Origin: Sulfurimicrobium sp964384915
GTDB lineage: Bacteria; Pseudomonadota; Gammaproteobacteria; Burkholderiales; Sulfuricellaceae
DNA length: 64,000 nucleotides
Direction of reading: 5' to 3'
NCBI GenBank assembly: GCA_964384915.1
Contig: CAYLMA010000012.1
Span: 25,199-89,198, forward strand
Position 1 is the first letter of the stretch. Each line of letters begins with the position of its first letter. Position numbers and translations under genes: made by a program. The notes under the pieces are model-generated. The model made no database searches and was not told the DNA's origin. It saw nothing but the letters and a program-made list of their open reading frames with translations. Shown here in pieces: positions 16,230 to 24,965 of the stretch.

Positions 16230-17462
16230 ATGCCCGCCATGAAAACCCCACAAAAAACCTGGCAAACCTTCACCGCCGCCCCCCACCGCATGATGATGCT
16301 GGGCGGAGCGACCCAGGGCGTGCTTACCCTGCTGTGGTGGCTATTCGACTTGCTCGGCCGCTATGGCGGCCTTTATACCGCACAAGCCTGGAGCATCGCG
16401 CCGGTTTGGGCTCATGCTTTTCTCATGCTGTACGGGTTTTTTCCGTTCTTCGTCTTTGGCTTCCTCATGACTACCTATCCGAACTGGATGAATGGGGAAA
16501 AAATTCCGCCGCGCCTATACATTCCCGCCTTTCTTCTCCTGGCCGGCGGGATAGCGCTGTTCTACCTCGGGCTGCTGGCAGGCAAGGCATTGCTGATCGC
16601 CGGTACCGCGCTCATGCTGGCCGGCTGGGGCATCGCCCTGGTTGCGCTCTTACGCGTACTGATCAAGGCCAATTATGACGACAAGCGCCACCCCATCGTC
16701 ACCACCCTCGCCCTGATCATGGGCTGGCTGGGCATCCTGTCCTATCTGGTCTGGCTTGCCAGCGGCAATGCATTTGCCCTGGCCTTCTCGCGCCACGCCG
16801 GAATCTGGTGGTTCATGCTGCCGATTCTGCTCGCGGTATGCCATAAAATGATTCCCTTCTTCTCCAGCCGGGTGCTGGAAAACTACACCCTGGTGCGCCC
16901 TTACTGGGCGCTCTATTTCATGCTCGCCTGCGCCGTGCTGCACGGCGCCCTGGAATTGGCCGAACAGCCGCAACTGCTATGGCTGGCCGATTTTCCCCTG
17001 CTCGCTTTCACGCTCTATTTTTCCTACACCTGGGGCCTGCTGCGCAGCTTCGGCATCAAACTGCTGGCGGTGCTGCACGTCGGCTTCGCCTGGCTCTCCA
17101 TTGCCATGCTGCTGTATGGCATGCAAAGCCTGGCGCTTTTTGTCACCGGCTCAGCGCCTTTCGGCCTGGCGCCTCTGCACGCCCTGACCATTGGGTTCTT
17201 CGCCTCGATGATCCTCGCCATGGCGTCCAGAGTCACCCTCGGGCACTCCGGCCGGGAGCTCGTGGCAGACACCGTAACCTGGGCCCTGTTCCTGGGTTTC
17301 CAGCTCACCGCTGCAGTGCGTATCGCCCCCGACCTGTTCGGGCTCCCGGCCGGTCTGTTCTATCCCCTGGCAGCAGCAGTCTGGCTCGCCTGCTATGGCG
17401 CCTGGTTTGCCAAGTACGGCCCGATTTACTGGCGCCCGCGCATTGATCACAGACCCGGTTAA
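16230..17462 (+). CDS. nnrS: NnrS family protein (nitric oxide stress)
   Basis: 410 residues with about 12 membrane segments and family signatures: HRMMMLGGATQGVLTLLWWL at the N-terminus, PFFVFGFLMTTYPNW, CHKMIPFFSSRVL and HALTIGFFASMILAMASRVT with GHSGR. NnrS is a haem- and copper-containing membrane protein that relieves nitrosative stress. ATG 16239 is an equally possible start. An FNR/Dnr-like box lies just after its stop codon, before the hemerythrin gene. Confidence 0.9.
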   Translation: MPAMKTPQKTWQTFTAAPHRMMMLGGATQGVLTLLWWLFDLLGRYGGLYTAQAWSIAPVWAHAFLMLYGFFPFFVFGFLMTTYPNWMNGEKIPPRLYIPAFLLLAGGIALFYLGLLAGKALLIAGTALMLAGWGIALVALLRVLIKANYDDKRHPIVTTLALIMGWLGILSYLVWLASGNAFALAFSRHAGIWWFMLPILLAVCHKMIPFFSSRVLENYTLVRPYWALYFMLACAVLHGALELAEQPQLLWLADFPLLAFTLYFSYTWGLLRSFGIKLLAVLHVGFAWLSIAMLLYGMQSLALFVTGSAPFGLAPLHALTIGFFASMILAMASRVTLGHSGRELVADTVTWALFLGFQLTAAVRIAPDLFGLPAGLFYPLAAAVWLACYGAWFAKYGPIYWRPRIDHRPG

Positions 17463-17477
17463 CCAGCCTCGTCTTCC

Positions 17478-17491
17478 TTGATTCAGGTCAA
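17478..17491. promoter_or_regulatory. FNR/Dnr-like box upstream of the hemerythrin gene
   Basis: TTGAT-TCAG-GTCAA differs from the TTGAT-N4-ATCAA consensus at one position. It is centred about 70 bases before the hemerythrin ATG, a normal position for activation. Confidence 0.65.
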
Positions 17492-17554
17492 TGCGCCTGG
17501 CATGCAGCGCGCAGAAAATGGTATCCATTGCCACTTTTTCCGGAACGGCTTCCC

Positions 17555-17995
17555 ATGACCAGCATCAGCGCCTTTCTCACACCAGACCACCAGCATTGCG
17601 ATAACTTGTTCGCCGCCGCCGAAGCCGCCGCGGGAAAAGGCGACTGGCGCGCAGCGGCAGAGGCGTGGCCACGTTTCAATGATGCGCTGAGGCACCATTT
17701 CGCCATGGAAGAAGAAGCCATGTTCCCGGCCTTCGAGGCCCGCACCGGCATGACCCAGGGACCCACCCAGATGATGCGCATTGAACACGTCCAGATGCGC
17801 GATTTGCTCGACCAAATGACTGACGCCGTGCAGCGCCAGGATTCCGATGCCTTTCTTGGCGACTGCGAAACCCTGCTCATCATCATGCAGCAGCACAACA
17901 TGAAAGAGGAGCAGATGCTCTACCTCATGGCCGATCAGGTTCTGGCCGGCGAGGTGGAAAGCGTGATCGAGCGCATGCGCGCCGTAAGCGGGTAG
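17555..17995 (+). CDS. Hemerythrin-domain protein
   Basis: 146 residues with the hemerythrin di-iron ligand set: H in TPDHQHCD, HHFAMEEEAMFPAFE (HxxxE-type), HVQMRDLL, and QQHNMKEEQMLYLMAD. Related proteins (Dnr/ScdA/YtfE-like) bind NO or oxygen, or repair iron-sulfur clusters. The start is the ATG at 17555, since the nine codons upstream lack a ribosome site. It is followed after one base by a DUF2249 gene and is preceded by an FNR/Dnr-like box. Confidence 0.88.
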   Translation: MTSISAFLTPDHQHCDNLFAAAEAAAGKGDWRAAAEAWPRFNDALRHHFAMEEEAMFPAFEARTGMTQGPTQMMRIEHVQMRDLLDQMTDAVQRQDSDAFLGDCETLLIIMQQHNMKEEQMLYLMADQVLAGEVESVIERMRAVSG

Positions 17996-17996
17996 C

Positions 17997-18242
17997 ATGA
18001 TGCAGGAGCGCATCCTCGATGCTCTCTGGCTGGAGCCTCCAGAGCCACTGGAGCTGACACTGGACGCCCTCGAAAAACTGCTTCCCGGCGAACGCTTGCG
18101 GCTCCTGATTCACCGCGAACCGCAGATGCTTTACCCCATCCTGCAGGAATGGGGGTTTTCCTATCAAACCATTGGCCGCGAAGACGGCACCTACGAAATT
18201 CTCATCTGGCACAAGGACGCAAGCCCGGGAGGGGTGAGATGA
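17997..18242 (+). CDS. DUF2249 domain protein
   Basis: 81 residues of the DUF2249 (TusA/SirA-like fold) family: LELTLDALEKLLPGERLRLL, then HREPQMLYPILQEWGFSYQT and GTYEILIW. Family function is unproven but it recurs with hemerythrin and NO genes. It directly follows the hemerythrin gene, one base after its stop codon, suggesting one transcript. A second DUF2249 gene lies at 19652-19906 on the opposite strand. Confidence 0.8.
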   Translation: MMQERILDALWLEPPEPLELTLDALEKLLPGERLRLLIHREPQMLYPILQEWGFSYQTIGREDGTYEILIWHKDASPGGVR

Positions 18243-18354
18243 AAAAACGGGTTAGGCACGTATTTTTGACGCCAAGGTCACATGGAGTGCGCGGGATTCT
18301 TGCGGTTATGAATTTCCTCCTCACACCTCACCCCTAACCCCTCACGAATACAAG

Positions 18355-19665
18355 ATGAATCAGCCGACCGGCTTATCGCTTGACCAGGCGCCACCGATTA
18401 CGGTTCCACTGCGTTTTTTTCTGAGCGCCCCCCTGTTTTCTTTTGCCGCCGCCCTGTTGCTGCTGTGGCAAGGTCCGGACATGCTGCAGAACCGCTGGCA
18501 TCCTGCGCTGCTGGGCGCGGCCCACATGCTGACGCTGGGATTCCTGGGCCTGGTCATGATGGGCGCAGTCATGCAGATGCTGCCGGTCGTGGCCGGCACA
18601 CCCGTGCGCCACCCCTTGTGGGCCGCAGGAATCATCCATACGCTGGGCGTTGCAGGCATCGTGCTGCTGGTCGCCGGCCTGACGCTGACCTCACCGATGA
18701 TGCTCAGATTTTCCCTGCCCCTGCTCGGCACAGCGCTGCTGGCCTTCGCAGCCCTGGCCATTTTCACCTTGAGCCAGGCACAGGCAAACAATATGACCGC
18801 CCGCGCCATGCGCCTGGCAGCGCTGATGCTCGCCGCAACCGCCATTCTCGGCCTGCTGCTGTTAAGCAACCATGCCTATTCCTGGTGGCTGCAGGTGCGC
18901 GAACCCATCACCAACCTGCACCTCAGCTGGGGCCTGCTGGGCTGGGCCGGGATACTGGTCATCGGCGTGTCATTCCAGGTGGTGCCCATGTTCCAGCTCA
19001 CCCCCGCCTATCCCGCACGCATGACGCGCTGGTTGCCCCTCATCCTTTTCCTCCTCCTGCTGGCATTGTCGCTGGGCGTGGCTTTTCCGGCACTGCAACT
19101 GCCACTGGGCATCGCCCTTTCAGGCGGCCTGGCCTGGTTTGCCGTCACCACCCTGCGGCTGCAAGGCCAGAGGCGGCGCAAGCTGCCGGATGTAACCCTG
19201 AGCTTCTGGCGCGGCGGCATGCTGTGCTTGCTGTTCGCCATTGTTCTCTGGCTTATTGGTCAAATTTATCCAGCCGTGGGAAATGGGAAAAATGAACTTC
19301 TGCTGGGACTGCTGATGATCGTCGGCTTTGCCATGTCGCTGGTCAACGGCATGCTCTACAAGATCGTGCCGTTTCTGGTGTGGTTTCACCTGCAAAGCCG
19401 GCGCAAGCCGGGGGAGCCGGTGGCGCCCAACGTCAAACAGATCCTTCCCGAGAAACGGGCACGGCGTCAAATGTGGCTGCACTTCACCGCGCTCGCCTCG
19501 CTTCTCGTGGCGGTGCTGCAACCCGCGCTATTCATCTACCCGGCAGCCCTGCTGTTTGGCGCATCCAGCCTGTGGCTGTGGCTGAATATGCTTTCCGCCT
19601 GGCGCACTTTTCGCCGCGTGAATGCGCTCATCGAGCAGTCCAGACAGGCTCCTAGCGCCGCGTGA
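18355..19665 (+). CDS. Polytopic membrane protein, NnrS/haem-copper oxidase subunit I-like
   Basis: 436 residues with about 12 hydrophobic helices. Conserved histidines in a repeated context (HMLTLGFLGLVMMGAVMQML, HLSWGLLGWAGILVIGVSFQ, GMLYKIVPFLVWFHLQ) recall haem-ligating helices of NnrS and CcoN/NorB-type proteins. It is not a complete oxidase subunit I as far as can be seen. Its location among hemerythrin, DUF2249 and nor genes suggests a role in anaerobic NO metabolism. The 3' end overlaps the convergent DUF2249 gene by 14 bases. Confidence 0.7.
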   Translation: MNQPTGLSLDQAPPITVPLRFFLSAPLFSFAAALLLLWQGPDMLQNRWHPALLGAAHMLTLGFLGLVMMGAVMQMLPVVAGTPVRHPLWAAGIIHTLGVAGIVLLVAGLTLTSPMMLRFSLPLLGTALLAFAALAIFTLSQAQANNMTARAMRLAALMLAATAILGLLLLSNHAYSWWLQVREPITNLHLSWGLLGWAGILVIGVSFQVVPMFQLTPAYPARMTRWLPLILFLLLLALSLGVAFPALQLPLGIALSGGLAWFAVTTLRLQGQRRRKLPDVTLSFWRGGMLCLLFAIVLWLIGQIYPAVGNGKNELLLGLLMIVGFAMSLVNGMLYKIVPFLVWFHLQSRRKPGEPVAPNVKQILPEKRARRQMWLHFTALASLLVAVLQPALFIYPAALLFGASSLWLWLNMLSAWRTFRRVNALIEQSRQAPSAA

Positions 19666-19906
19666 AATTGATGGAAATCAGTTCCGGTTCACGCGCCACG
19701 TACTGGATCTCAATCCCGTCGCCGTAACGCTGCCGCATCTGCTCCAGCAATGGCAGGGGGTCGTGATCGTTCATGAAGCGCATGGTTTCGCCCGGATTGA
19801 GCGCATCGAGCGCACCAAAAATGGCGGCATGGCGAAAACGCTTGGCCACGCAGCGCGCGTCGAAAGGGTAAATTGCTTCGGGTTGAAGGATATTGAATTG
19901 TGCCAT
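19652..19906 (-). CDS. DUF2249 domain protein (second copy)
   Basis: 84 residues: IYPFDARCVAKRFRHAAIFG, then ALNPGETMRFMNDHDPLPLL and LISINF. DUF2249 proteins have a TusA-like fold and typically carry the HDPxPL motif seen here (NDHDPLPLLEQM). A perfect FNR/Dnr box lies 62 bases upstream. The gene is convergent with the polytopic membrane gene and downstream of another on its own strand. It differs clearly from the 81-residue copy at 17997, so it is not a recent duplicate. Confidence 0.82.
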   Translation of the reverse strand: MAQFNILQPEAIYPFDARCVAKRFRHAAIFGALDALNPGETMRFMNDHDPLPLLEQMRQRYGDGIEIQYVAREPELISINFTRR

Positions 19907-19967
19907 TGCCGCTTTCCTGACTCAGGTTTAAATCAGTAAAGGTATTACACGCCCCCTCTCTTCCACC

Positions 19968-19981
19968 TTGATGGAGATCAA
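19968..19981. promoter_or_regulatory. Perfect FNR/Dnr box
   Basis: TTGAT-GGAG-ATCAA matches the TTGAT-N4-ATCAA consensus exactly. It lies 62 bases upstream of the 84-residue DUF2249 gene and overlaps the stop codon of the membrane gene upstream on the same strand. Confidence 0.8.
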
Positions 19982-21102
19982 GTACGGCGCGATTGAAGCT
20001 TAATCCATCCGGCCATCAGCGCAAAGGGAAGCAGGCCCGCAAGCGCAAGCACAGCCCCCCAGCGCACACCGGCCAGCGCCAGCAGGCCGGCGGCCAGCAA
20101 CAGGAGCGCCCTTGCCCCGCTGCCATAGGTCAGGCGCCGACGAGCCAGGGCATGCCATTCCATCTGCCGTCCAGGCCTGAGCCAAAGAGGGAGCAACTGC
20201 CCCGCCGCGCCGCTCACCAGCGGGAACAAGAAGGCAAAGGCCAGCAAATGCCCGGCAGCGGCGGATTCCACCCAACCGGCGGCGTGCATTCCGCCAGCCG
20301 CCAGAGCCAGGAAGTAGCCCGCTCCCGCAGCCGCAAGCAAAGGCGATGCGCCATGCCATGAAAAAATATCGTTATAAAAAAGCAGCCACCAGGAGCGCCC
20401 CAGACGGGCCAGCGGCACCAGCCACAAAATCACCCCCAACCAGGACAGGAGCGGCAACCAGGCGGCACCGAAACTGATAGACAATACGCCGCCCAGCGCC
20501 AGCGGAAGATCCGTCCGCAGACGCCCCGCCGCTCCAGGGTCCGATCGCCCTGCAGCGGTGGGAAGCAGAACCTGCAGTGTTCCAATTGCGGCCAGGCCGA
20601 CGAAACCGAATATATTCAAGTGTAAATGCAGATGCTTGAAAGCCAGCGACTGATCCGGCCACACGCCCATCGCCGCCACGGCCAGCAGGCTCAGCATCAG
20701 GCACAGTAGCGCCGCCAGATACCAGTAAACCCCGGGATGAGGGCTGCCCAGCGCCGCCTTGGCGCGCATCCACTGCCATCCCGCCAGGCGCGCAGCCGCA
20801 AGCAGCGCAAGCAAGGCCGCAAGCAGGCGAACGGATTCGGGCAGAGCAAAAGCAAAAAATGCGGCCGCCAGCACACCGGCCTGCCATGCCAAGCCCGCCA
20901 GCAGTTCCACCTGACGCGCCGCCGCGCCGGTTCGCGTCAAGACCGGGACAAAGTGGGCCATTGCAGCCATGATCAGCGGCATCACGCCCAACGCAAAAAC
21001 CAGGTGGACATGGGCGGCACGATGCAGATCCGCCACCAGCGGCAATACCATTGCGCCAGTCATCGCAAGGATAGCCGCCATTACCAGAAAGACGAGAAGC
21101 AT
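19978..21102 (-). CDS. Polytopic membrane protein, NnrS-like
   Basis: 374 residues, roughly 11-12 hydrophobic helices, very Ala/Leu rich. Histidines occur in helical contexts (HRAAHVHLVFALGVMPLIMA, AHFVPVLTRTG, FKHLHLHLNIFGFVGLAAIG, TLQVLLPTAAGR), comparable with the 18355-19665 protein and NnrS. No enzymatic motif is seen. It is divergent from norCB, with 238 bases between them that include an FNR-like box, so both may share control. The function is only inferred from context. Confidence 0.7.
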   Translation of the reverse strand: MLLVFLVMAAILAMTGAMVLPLVADLHRAAHVHLVFALGVMPLIMAAMAHFVPVLTRTGAAARQVELLAGLAWQAGVLAAAFFAFALPESVRLLAALLALLAAARLAGWQWMRAKAALGSPHPGVYWYLAALLCLMLSLLAVAAMGVWPDQSLAFKHLHLHLNIFGFVGLAAIGTLQVLLPTAAGRSDPGAAGRLRTDLPLALGGVLSISFGAAWLPLLSWLGVILWLVPLARLGRSWWLLFYNDIFSWHGASPLLAAAGAGYFLALAAGGMHAAGWVESAAAGHLLAFAFLFPLVSGAAGQLLPLWLRPGRQMEWHALARRRLTYGSGARALLLLAAGLLALAGVRWGAVLALAGLLPFALMAGWIKLQSRRT

Positions 21103-21182
21103 GCAGAAAATTCCTCACAAAACCACGCCATCATAACGCAGCGTCAAATAATCCTTGATAAAGTTCCCTAAGAGCATCAACC

Positions 21183-21196
21183 TTGATCCACGTCAA
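21183..21196. promoter_or_regulatory. FNR/Dnr-like box upstream of norCB
   Basis: TTGAT-CCAC-GTCAA departs from consensus at one position. It lies between the divergent membrane gene (start 21102) and norC (start 21341), about 150 bases from norC. Confidence 0.7.
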
Positions 21197-21340
21197 GGAT
21201 TCGGGCGTCATGCTCGGTTAGTCTTTTCCTGCCGCGTTCCAGGCAATTTGTTACGCGGCTGCCCATTGGGAAAATCAACGGGAAGCAGCAACGCGTAAAC
21301 AGTCTGGGATCCAATAACCACAAGCCAATCAGGAGGTAAC

Positions 21341-21766
21341 ATGAGCGAAACATTTACCAAGGCGATGGCGCGGAACATCTTCTACGGGGGAGCTGTATTT
21401 TTCTTCCTGTTGTTCCTCGGCCTGACCTTTGACACCATGCAGACTTTGCCGCAACGCGACCACCGGGAAAACATCACCGATTCGGTCGTGCGAGGCAAAC
21501 ATATATGGGAAACACGCAATTGCATCGGCTGCCATACCCTGATGGGAGAAGGCGCATATTTTGCTCCTGAACTGGGCAATGTCTATGTACGCCGTGGCGG
21601 CCCATTCATCAAGGCATGGATTCAGTCTCAGCCTACCGGCGTGCCTGGTCGCCGCCAAATGCCTAATTTCAACCTGACCGAGCAGGAACTGGACGACATG
21701 GTTGCCTTCCTGAAATGGACATCCGAGGTCAACACCAACAAGTGGCCACCGAACATTGAAGGTTAA
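21341..21766 (+). CDS. norC: Nitric oxide reductase subunit C
   Basis: 141 residues: one N-terminal membrane anchor (about 12-30) and a periplasmic c-type cytochrome with the haem motif CIGCH (61-65) and a distal Met in RRQMPNFN. It passes electrons to NorB for reduction of NO to nitrous oxide. AGGAGG precedes the ATG. norB follows after 44 bases and an FNR/Dnr-like box lies upstream. Confidence 0.95.
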   Translation: MSETFTKAMARNIFYGGAVFFFLLFLGLTFDTMQTLPQRDHRENITDSVVRGKHIWETRNCIGCHTLMGEGAYFAPELGNVYVRRGGPFIKAWIQSQPTGVPGRRQMPNFNLTEQELDDMVAFLKWTSEVNTNKWPPNIEG

Positions 21767-21810
21767 TCCGCCGGATTATCTGACAATTTCAAGGTTTAGG
21801 AGGAATTAAT

Positions 21811-23190
21811 ATGCAATTTCAATCTCAGGCGGTGGCGAAGCCATACTTCATTGCCGCAATTGGCCTGTTCGTCGGACAGATTCTGTTCGGCCTGATCATG
21901 GGCTACCAGTATGTCGTCGGCGACTTCCTGTTCCCGGCGATCCCCTTCAACGTGGCCCGCATGGTCCACACCAACCTGCTCATCGTGTGGCTGCTGTTCG
22001 GCTTCATGGGCGCGGCGTATTACATGATCCCGGAGGAAACCGAAACCGAGCTGTTCAGTCCCAAGTTGGCCTGGATCATGTTCTGGATCTTCCTGGTGGC
22101 GGGCGCGCTCACCATCGTCGGCTACCTGATGGTGCCTTACGCCACACTGGCCTCGATGACGGGGAACGATATTCTGCCCACCATGGGACGGGAGTTCCTC
22201 GAACAACCGCTGATCACCAAGGTCGGCATCGTGATCGTGGCGCTGGCCTTCCTGTTCAACATCAGCATGACCGTGCTTAAAGGCCGCAAGACCTCCATCG
22301 CGCTGGTGATGCTGTTGGGCCTGTGGGGTTTGGCGGTGTTCTTCCTGTTCTCCTTCTACAACCCATCCAACCTGGTGCTGGACAAATACTTCTGGTGGTG
22401 GACCGTGCATCTCTGGGTGGAAGGCGTGTGGGAACTGATCCTGGGCGCAATGCTGGCCTTCGTGCTGATCAAGGTGACGGGCGTTGACCGTGAAGTGATC
22501 GAAAAATGGCTCTACATCATCATCGCCATGACCCTGATCACCGGCATCATCGGTACCGGCCACCACTACTTCTGGATCGGCACGCCGGAATACTGGCAGT
22601 GGTTCGGTTCGGTGTTCTCCGCTCTTGAACCCATCCCGTTCTTCATGATGACCGTGTTTGCCTTCAACATGGTGAACCGCCGCCGCCGCGAGCACCCCAA
22701 CAAGGCCGCCACCCTGTGGGCCCTGGGTACCGGCGTGATGGCCTTCCTCGGCGCAGGCGTGTGGGGCTTCCTGCACACCCTGGCTCCGGTGAACTTTTTC
22801 ACCCACGGCACGCAGATCACCGCTGCCCACGGCCACATGGCGTTCTACGGCGCCTACGTGATGGTGAACCTGGCCATGATCTCCTACGCCATGCCGATGA
22901 TGCGCGGCCGCACCGCCAACTCCGGCCCGGCGCAGACCATGGAAATGTGGTCGTTCTGGCTGATGACGGTGTCCATCGTGTTCATCACCCTGTTCCTCAC
23001 CGCCGCCGGCATCCTGCAAGTCTGGCTGCAGCGCATGGGCACCACGCCGATGGGCTTCATGGCGGCACAGGATCAGATCATGGTCTTCTACTGGCTGCGC
23101 GAGATCACCGGCTTCGTGTTCCTGCTGGGCCTGGTGCTGTATATCTGGAGCTTCTTCTGCAAGAAAGGTGAAGCACAAGCAGCTGCATAA
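21811..23190 (+). CDS. norB: Nitric oxide reductase subunit B
   Basis: 459 residues, 12 membrane helices, the catalytic haem b/b3-FeB subunit of cNOR. Ligand regions are visible: RMVHTNLLIVWLL, HLWVEGVWELILGAML (His plus Glu), GTGHHYFWIGTPEYW (His-His) and THGHMAFYGAYVMV near the end (haem histidines). AGGAGG precedes the ATG at the usual distance, and a strong terminator follows the stop codon. Confidence 0.96.
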   Translation: MQFQSQAVAKPYFIAAIGLFVGQILFGLIMGYQYVVGDFLFPAIPFNVARMVHTNLLIVWLLFGFMGAAYYMIPEETETELFSPKLAWIMFWIFLVAGALTIVGYLMVPYATLASMTGNDILPTMGREFLEQPLITKVGIVIVALAFLFNISMTVLKGRKTSIALVMLLGLWGLAVFFLFSFYNPSNLVLDKYFWWWTVHLWVEGVWELILGAMLAFVLIKVTGVDREVIEKWLYIIIAMTLITGIIGTGHHYFWIGTPEYWQWFGSVFSALEPIPFFMMTVFAFNMVNRRRREHPNKAATLWALGTGVMAFLGAGVWGFLHTLAPVNFFTHGTQITAAHGHMAFYGAYVMVNLAMISYAMPMMRGRTANSGPAQTMEMWSFWLMTVSIVFITLFLTAAGILQVWLQRMGTTPMGFMAAQDQIMVFYWLREITGFVFLLGLVLYIWSFFCKKGEAQAAA

Positions 23191-23203
23191 TCGTTCCTCC
23201 TCG

Positions 23204-23230
23204 GAGGGGCCTTCGGGCCCCTCTTTTTTT
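23204..23230 (+). terminator. Rho-independent terminator after norB
   Basis: GAGGGGCC-TTCG-GGCCCCTC forms an 8-bp GC stem with a stable tetraloop, followed by seven T residues. It separates norCB from norEF. Confidence 0.92.
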
Positions 23231-23249
23231 ACCTGAATACCATACTATT

Positions 23250-23837
23250 TTGATAAACAATACAAGCACTTCGCACGAAATACATGCCACGCCGCCCGGC
23301 GACCTGGCAATCTGGTTTTTCATCTTCGCCGAACTGCTGGCCTTCGGCGTCTTCTTCGTTGCCTACGCCTTCGCGCGGGCACACAATGTGGAACTGTTCA
23401 ACGAATCGCAACAGCACCTCAACCGCACTTCCGGCGCAATCAACACCCTGGTGCTGATCACCAGCAGTTATTTCATGGTGCGCGCGGTCGCGGCCATCAA
23501 GCAGGGGTTGTCAAATAGCTGCGCGCGCTGGATTGCCTCCGCCATCGGGCTGGGATTCGTGTTCCTGGCCATCAAGATCGCCGAGTTCAACGCCACGTTT
23601 GCTGCCGGCATCTCGCTCAGCACCAACACTTTCTACATGTTTTACCTGTCGCTGACGCTCTTCCATTTCATGCATGTCATTCTCGGCATGGTGATCCTGG
23701 CGGCGATCATGTTGAAAGCCTTGCGTGGCGGCTACTCTGCTGAAAACCATACCGGCGTGGAAACCGGCGCCTCCTACTGGCACATGGTGGATCTGCTGTG
23801 GATCATCCTGTTCCCGCTGGTTTACGTAATTCGTTAA
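23250..23837 (+). CDS. norE: Cytochrome c oxidase subunit III-like NorE
   Basis: 195 residues with five hydrophobic helices and a cytochrome oxidase subunit III pattern (GDLAIWFFIFAELLAFGVFF, FYMFYLSLTLFHFMHVILGM, SYWHMVDLLWIILFPLVYVI). NorE is an accessory protein for NO reductase function. The only usable start is a TTG at 23250 with no clear ribosome site. Because a terminator lies just upstream, either a promoter is hidden in the short gap or it depends on read-through. Confidence 0.85.
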   Translation: MINNTSTSHEIHATPPGDLAIWFFIFAELLAFGVFFVAYAFARAHNVELFNESQQHLNRTSGAINTLVLITSSYFMVRAVAAIKQGLSNSCARWIASAIGLGFVFLAIKIAEFNATFAAGISLSTNTFYMFYLSLTLFHFMHVILGMVILAAIMLKALRGGYSAENHTGVETGASYWHMVDLLWIILFPLVYVIR

Positions 23838-23846
23838 ATACAGATT

Positions 23847-24128
23847 ATGAATACTCCTCACAAACCCCATTTCCTCCGCTCCTGCACCCTCATCTGGCTG
23901 ACGCTGATCATTCTGACCTGCATTACCTACGCCATCGGCGAATCCGGCCTGGGCGGCACCGCGATCATGCTTACCGTTCTCGGCACCGCCGCGGTCAAGG
24001 TGGAAATGGTGGCCAGCTATTTCATGGGCCTGCGCCGCACCCGCTGGCTGTGGCGCGGCATCGTGCTGGGTTGGCTGATTCTTGTCTCGGGACTGATTAC
24101 TGTGGCTTACTTGATGACGGTCAAGTAA
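23847..24128 (+). CDS. norF: Cytochrome oxidase subunit IV-like NorF
   Basis: 93 residues with three hydrophobic helices and the pattern LIWLTLIILTCITYAIGE, then KVEMVASYFMGLRRTRWLWR, found in NorF/prokaryotic subunit IV proteins. It directly follows norE (9 bases) and precedes norQ. Confidence 0.85.
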   Translation: MNTPHKPHFLRSCTLIWLTLIILTCITYAIGESGLGGTAIMLTVLGTAAVKVEMVASYFMGLRRTRWLWRGIVLGWLILVSGLITVAYLMTVK

Positions 24129-24182
24129 TCACCGGCTTGATTCACTTAGACTTCAAACACGTTTTCAATCTGGTCAAATAAA

Positions 24183-24965
24183 ATGAGTGAGCTGCCTTTC
24201 TACAAACCCCACGGCAACGAAATCGAGCTGTTCGAGCACGCCTACCGCAACCATCTGCCGCTCTTGATCAAGGGCCCCACCGGCTGCGGCAAGACGCGCT
24301 ATGTGGCGCACATGGCGGCACGGCTCGGCCTGCCGCTCTACACTGTGGCCTGCCACGACGACCTCACCGCGGCCGACCTGGTCGGGCGCCACCTGATTGG
24401 CGACGGCGTGACCTACTGGAACGACGGCCCGCTCACCCGCGCAGTGCGCGAAGGCGGCATCTGCTATCTCGACGAAGTGGTGGAAGCGCGCAAGGACACC
24501 ACCGTGGTGCTGCACCCCTTGTCCGACGACCGCCGTATCCTGCCCATCGAGCGCACCGGGGAAATCCTCGAGGCGCCGCCCGAGTTCATGCTGGTGGTGT
24601 CCTACAACCCTGGCTACCAGAATTTCCTCAAGGGCATGAAGCCCAGCACGCGCCAGCGTTTCGTCAGCCTGCGCTTCGACTTTCCCGGCTCCGAACTGGA
24701 ACAGCAGATCGTCATCGGTGAAACCGGTGCCGATGCCATGCTGTCAAAGAGGTTAGTCAACCTTGCCAACAGCCTGCGCGCCCTCAAGGAGCACGACCTG
24801 GAAGAGGCCGCCAGCACGCGTTTGCTGGTTTACACCGCCACCCTGATCGGCAGCGGTTTCGACCCGGTGGAAGCCTGCAGGGCCGCGCTGGTGGAGCCCC
24901 TCACCGACGACGAGGAGACCGCCGAAGCTCTGATGGAGATCGTCTATGCCACTTTCGGAAAATGA
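24183..24965 (+). CDS. norQ: MoxR-type AAA+ ATPase NorQ
   Basis: 260 residues: Walker A GPTGCGKT (31-38), Walker B ICYLDEVVEAR, and sensor region MLVVSYNPGYQNFLKGMKPS typical of the CbbQ/NirQ/NorQ family. With the VWA protein NorD it activates NO reductase, probably by inserting the non-haem iron. norD is not adjacent but lies at 36282-38111. The stop codon overlaps the start of the next small membrane gene by about 20 bases. Confidence 0.93.
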   Translation: MSELPFYKPHGNEIELFEHAYRNHLPLLIKGPTGCGKTRYVAHMAARLGLPLYTVACHDDLTAADLVGRHLIGDGVTYWNDGPLTRAVREGGICYLDEVVEARKDTTVVLHPLSDDRRILPIERTGEILEAPPEFMLVVSYNPGYQNFLKGMKPSTRQRFVSLRFDFPGSELEQQIVIGETGADAMLSKRLVNLANSLRALKEHDLEEAASTRLLVYTATLIGSGFDPVEACRAALVEPLTDDEETAEALMEIVYATFGK

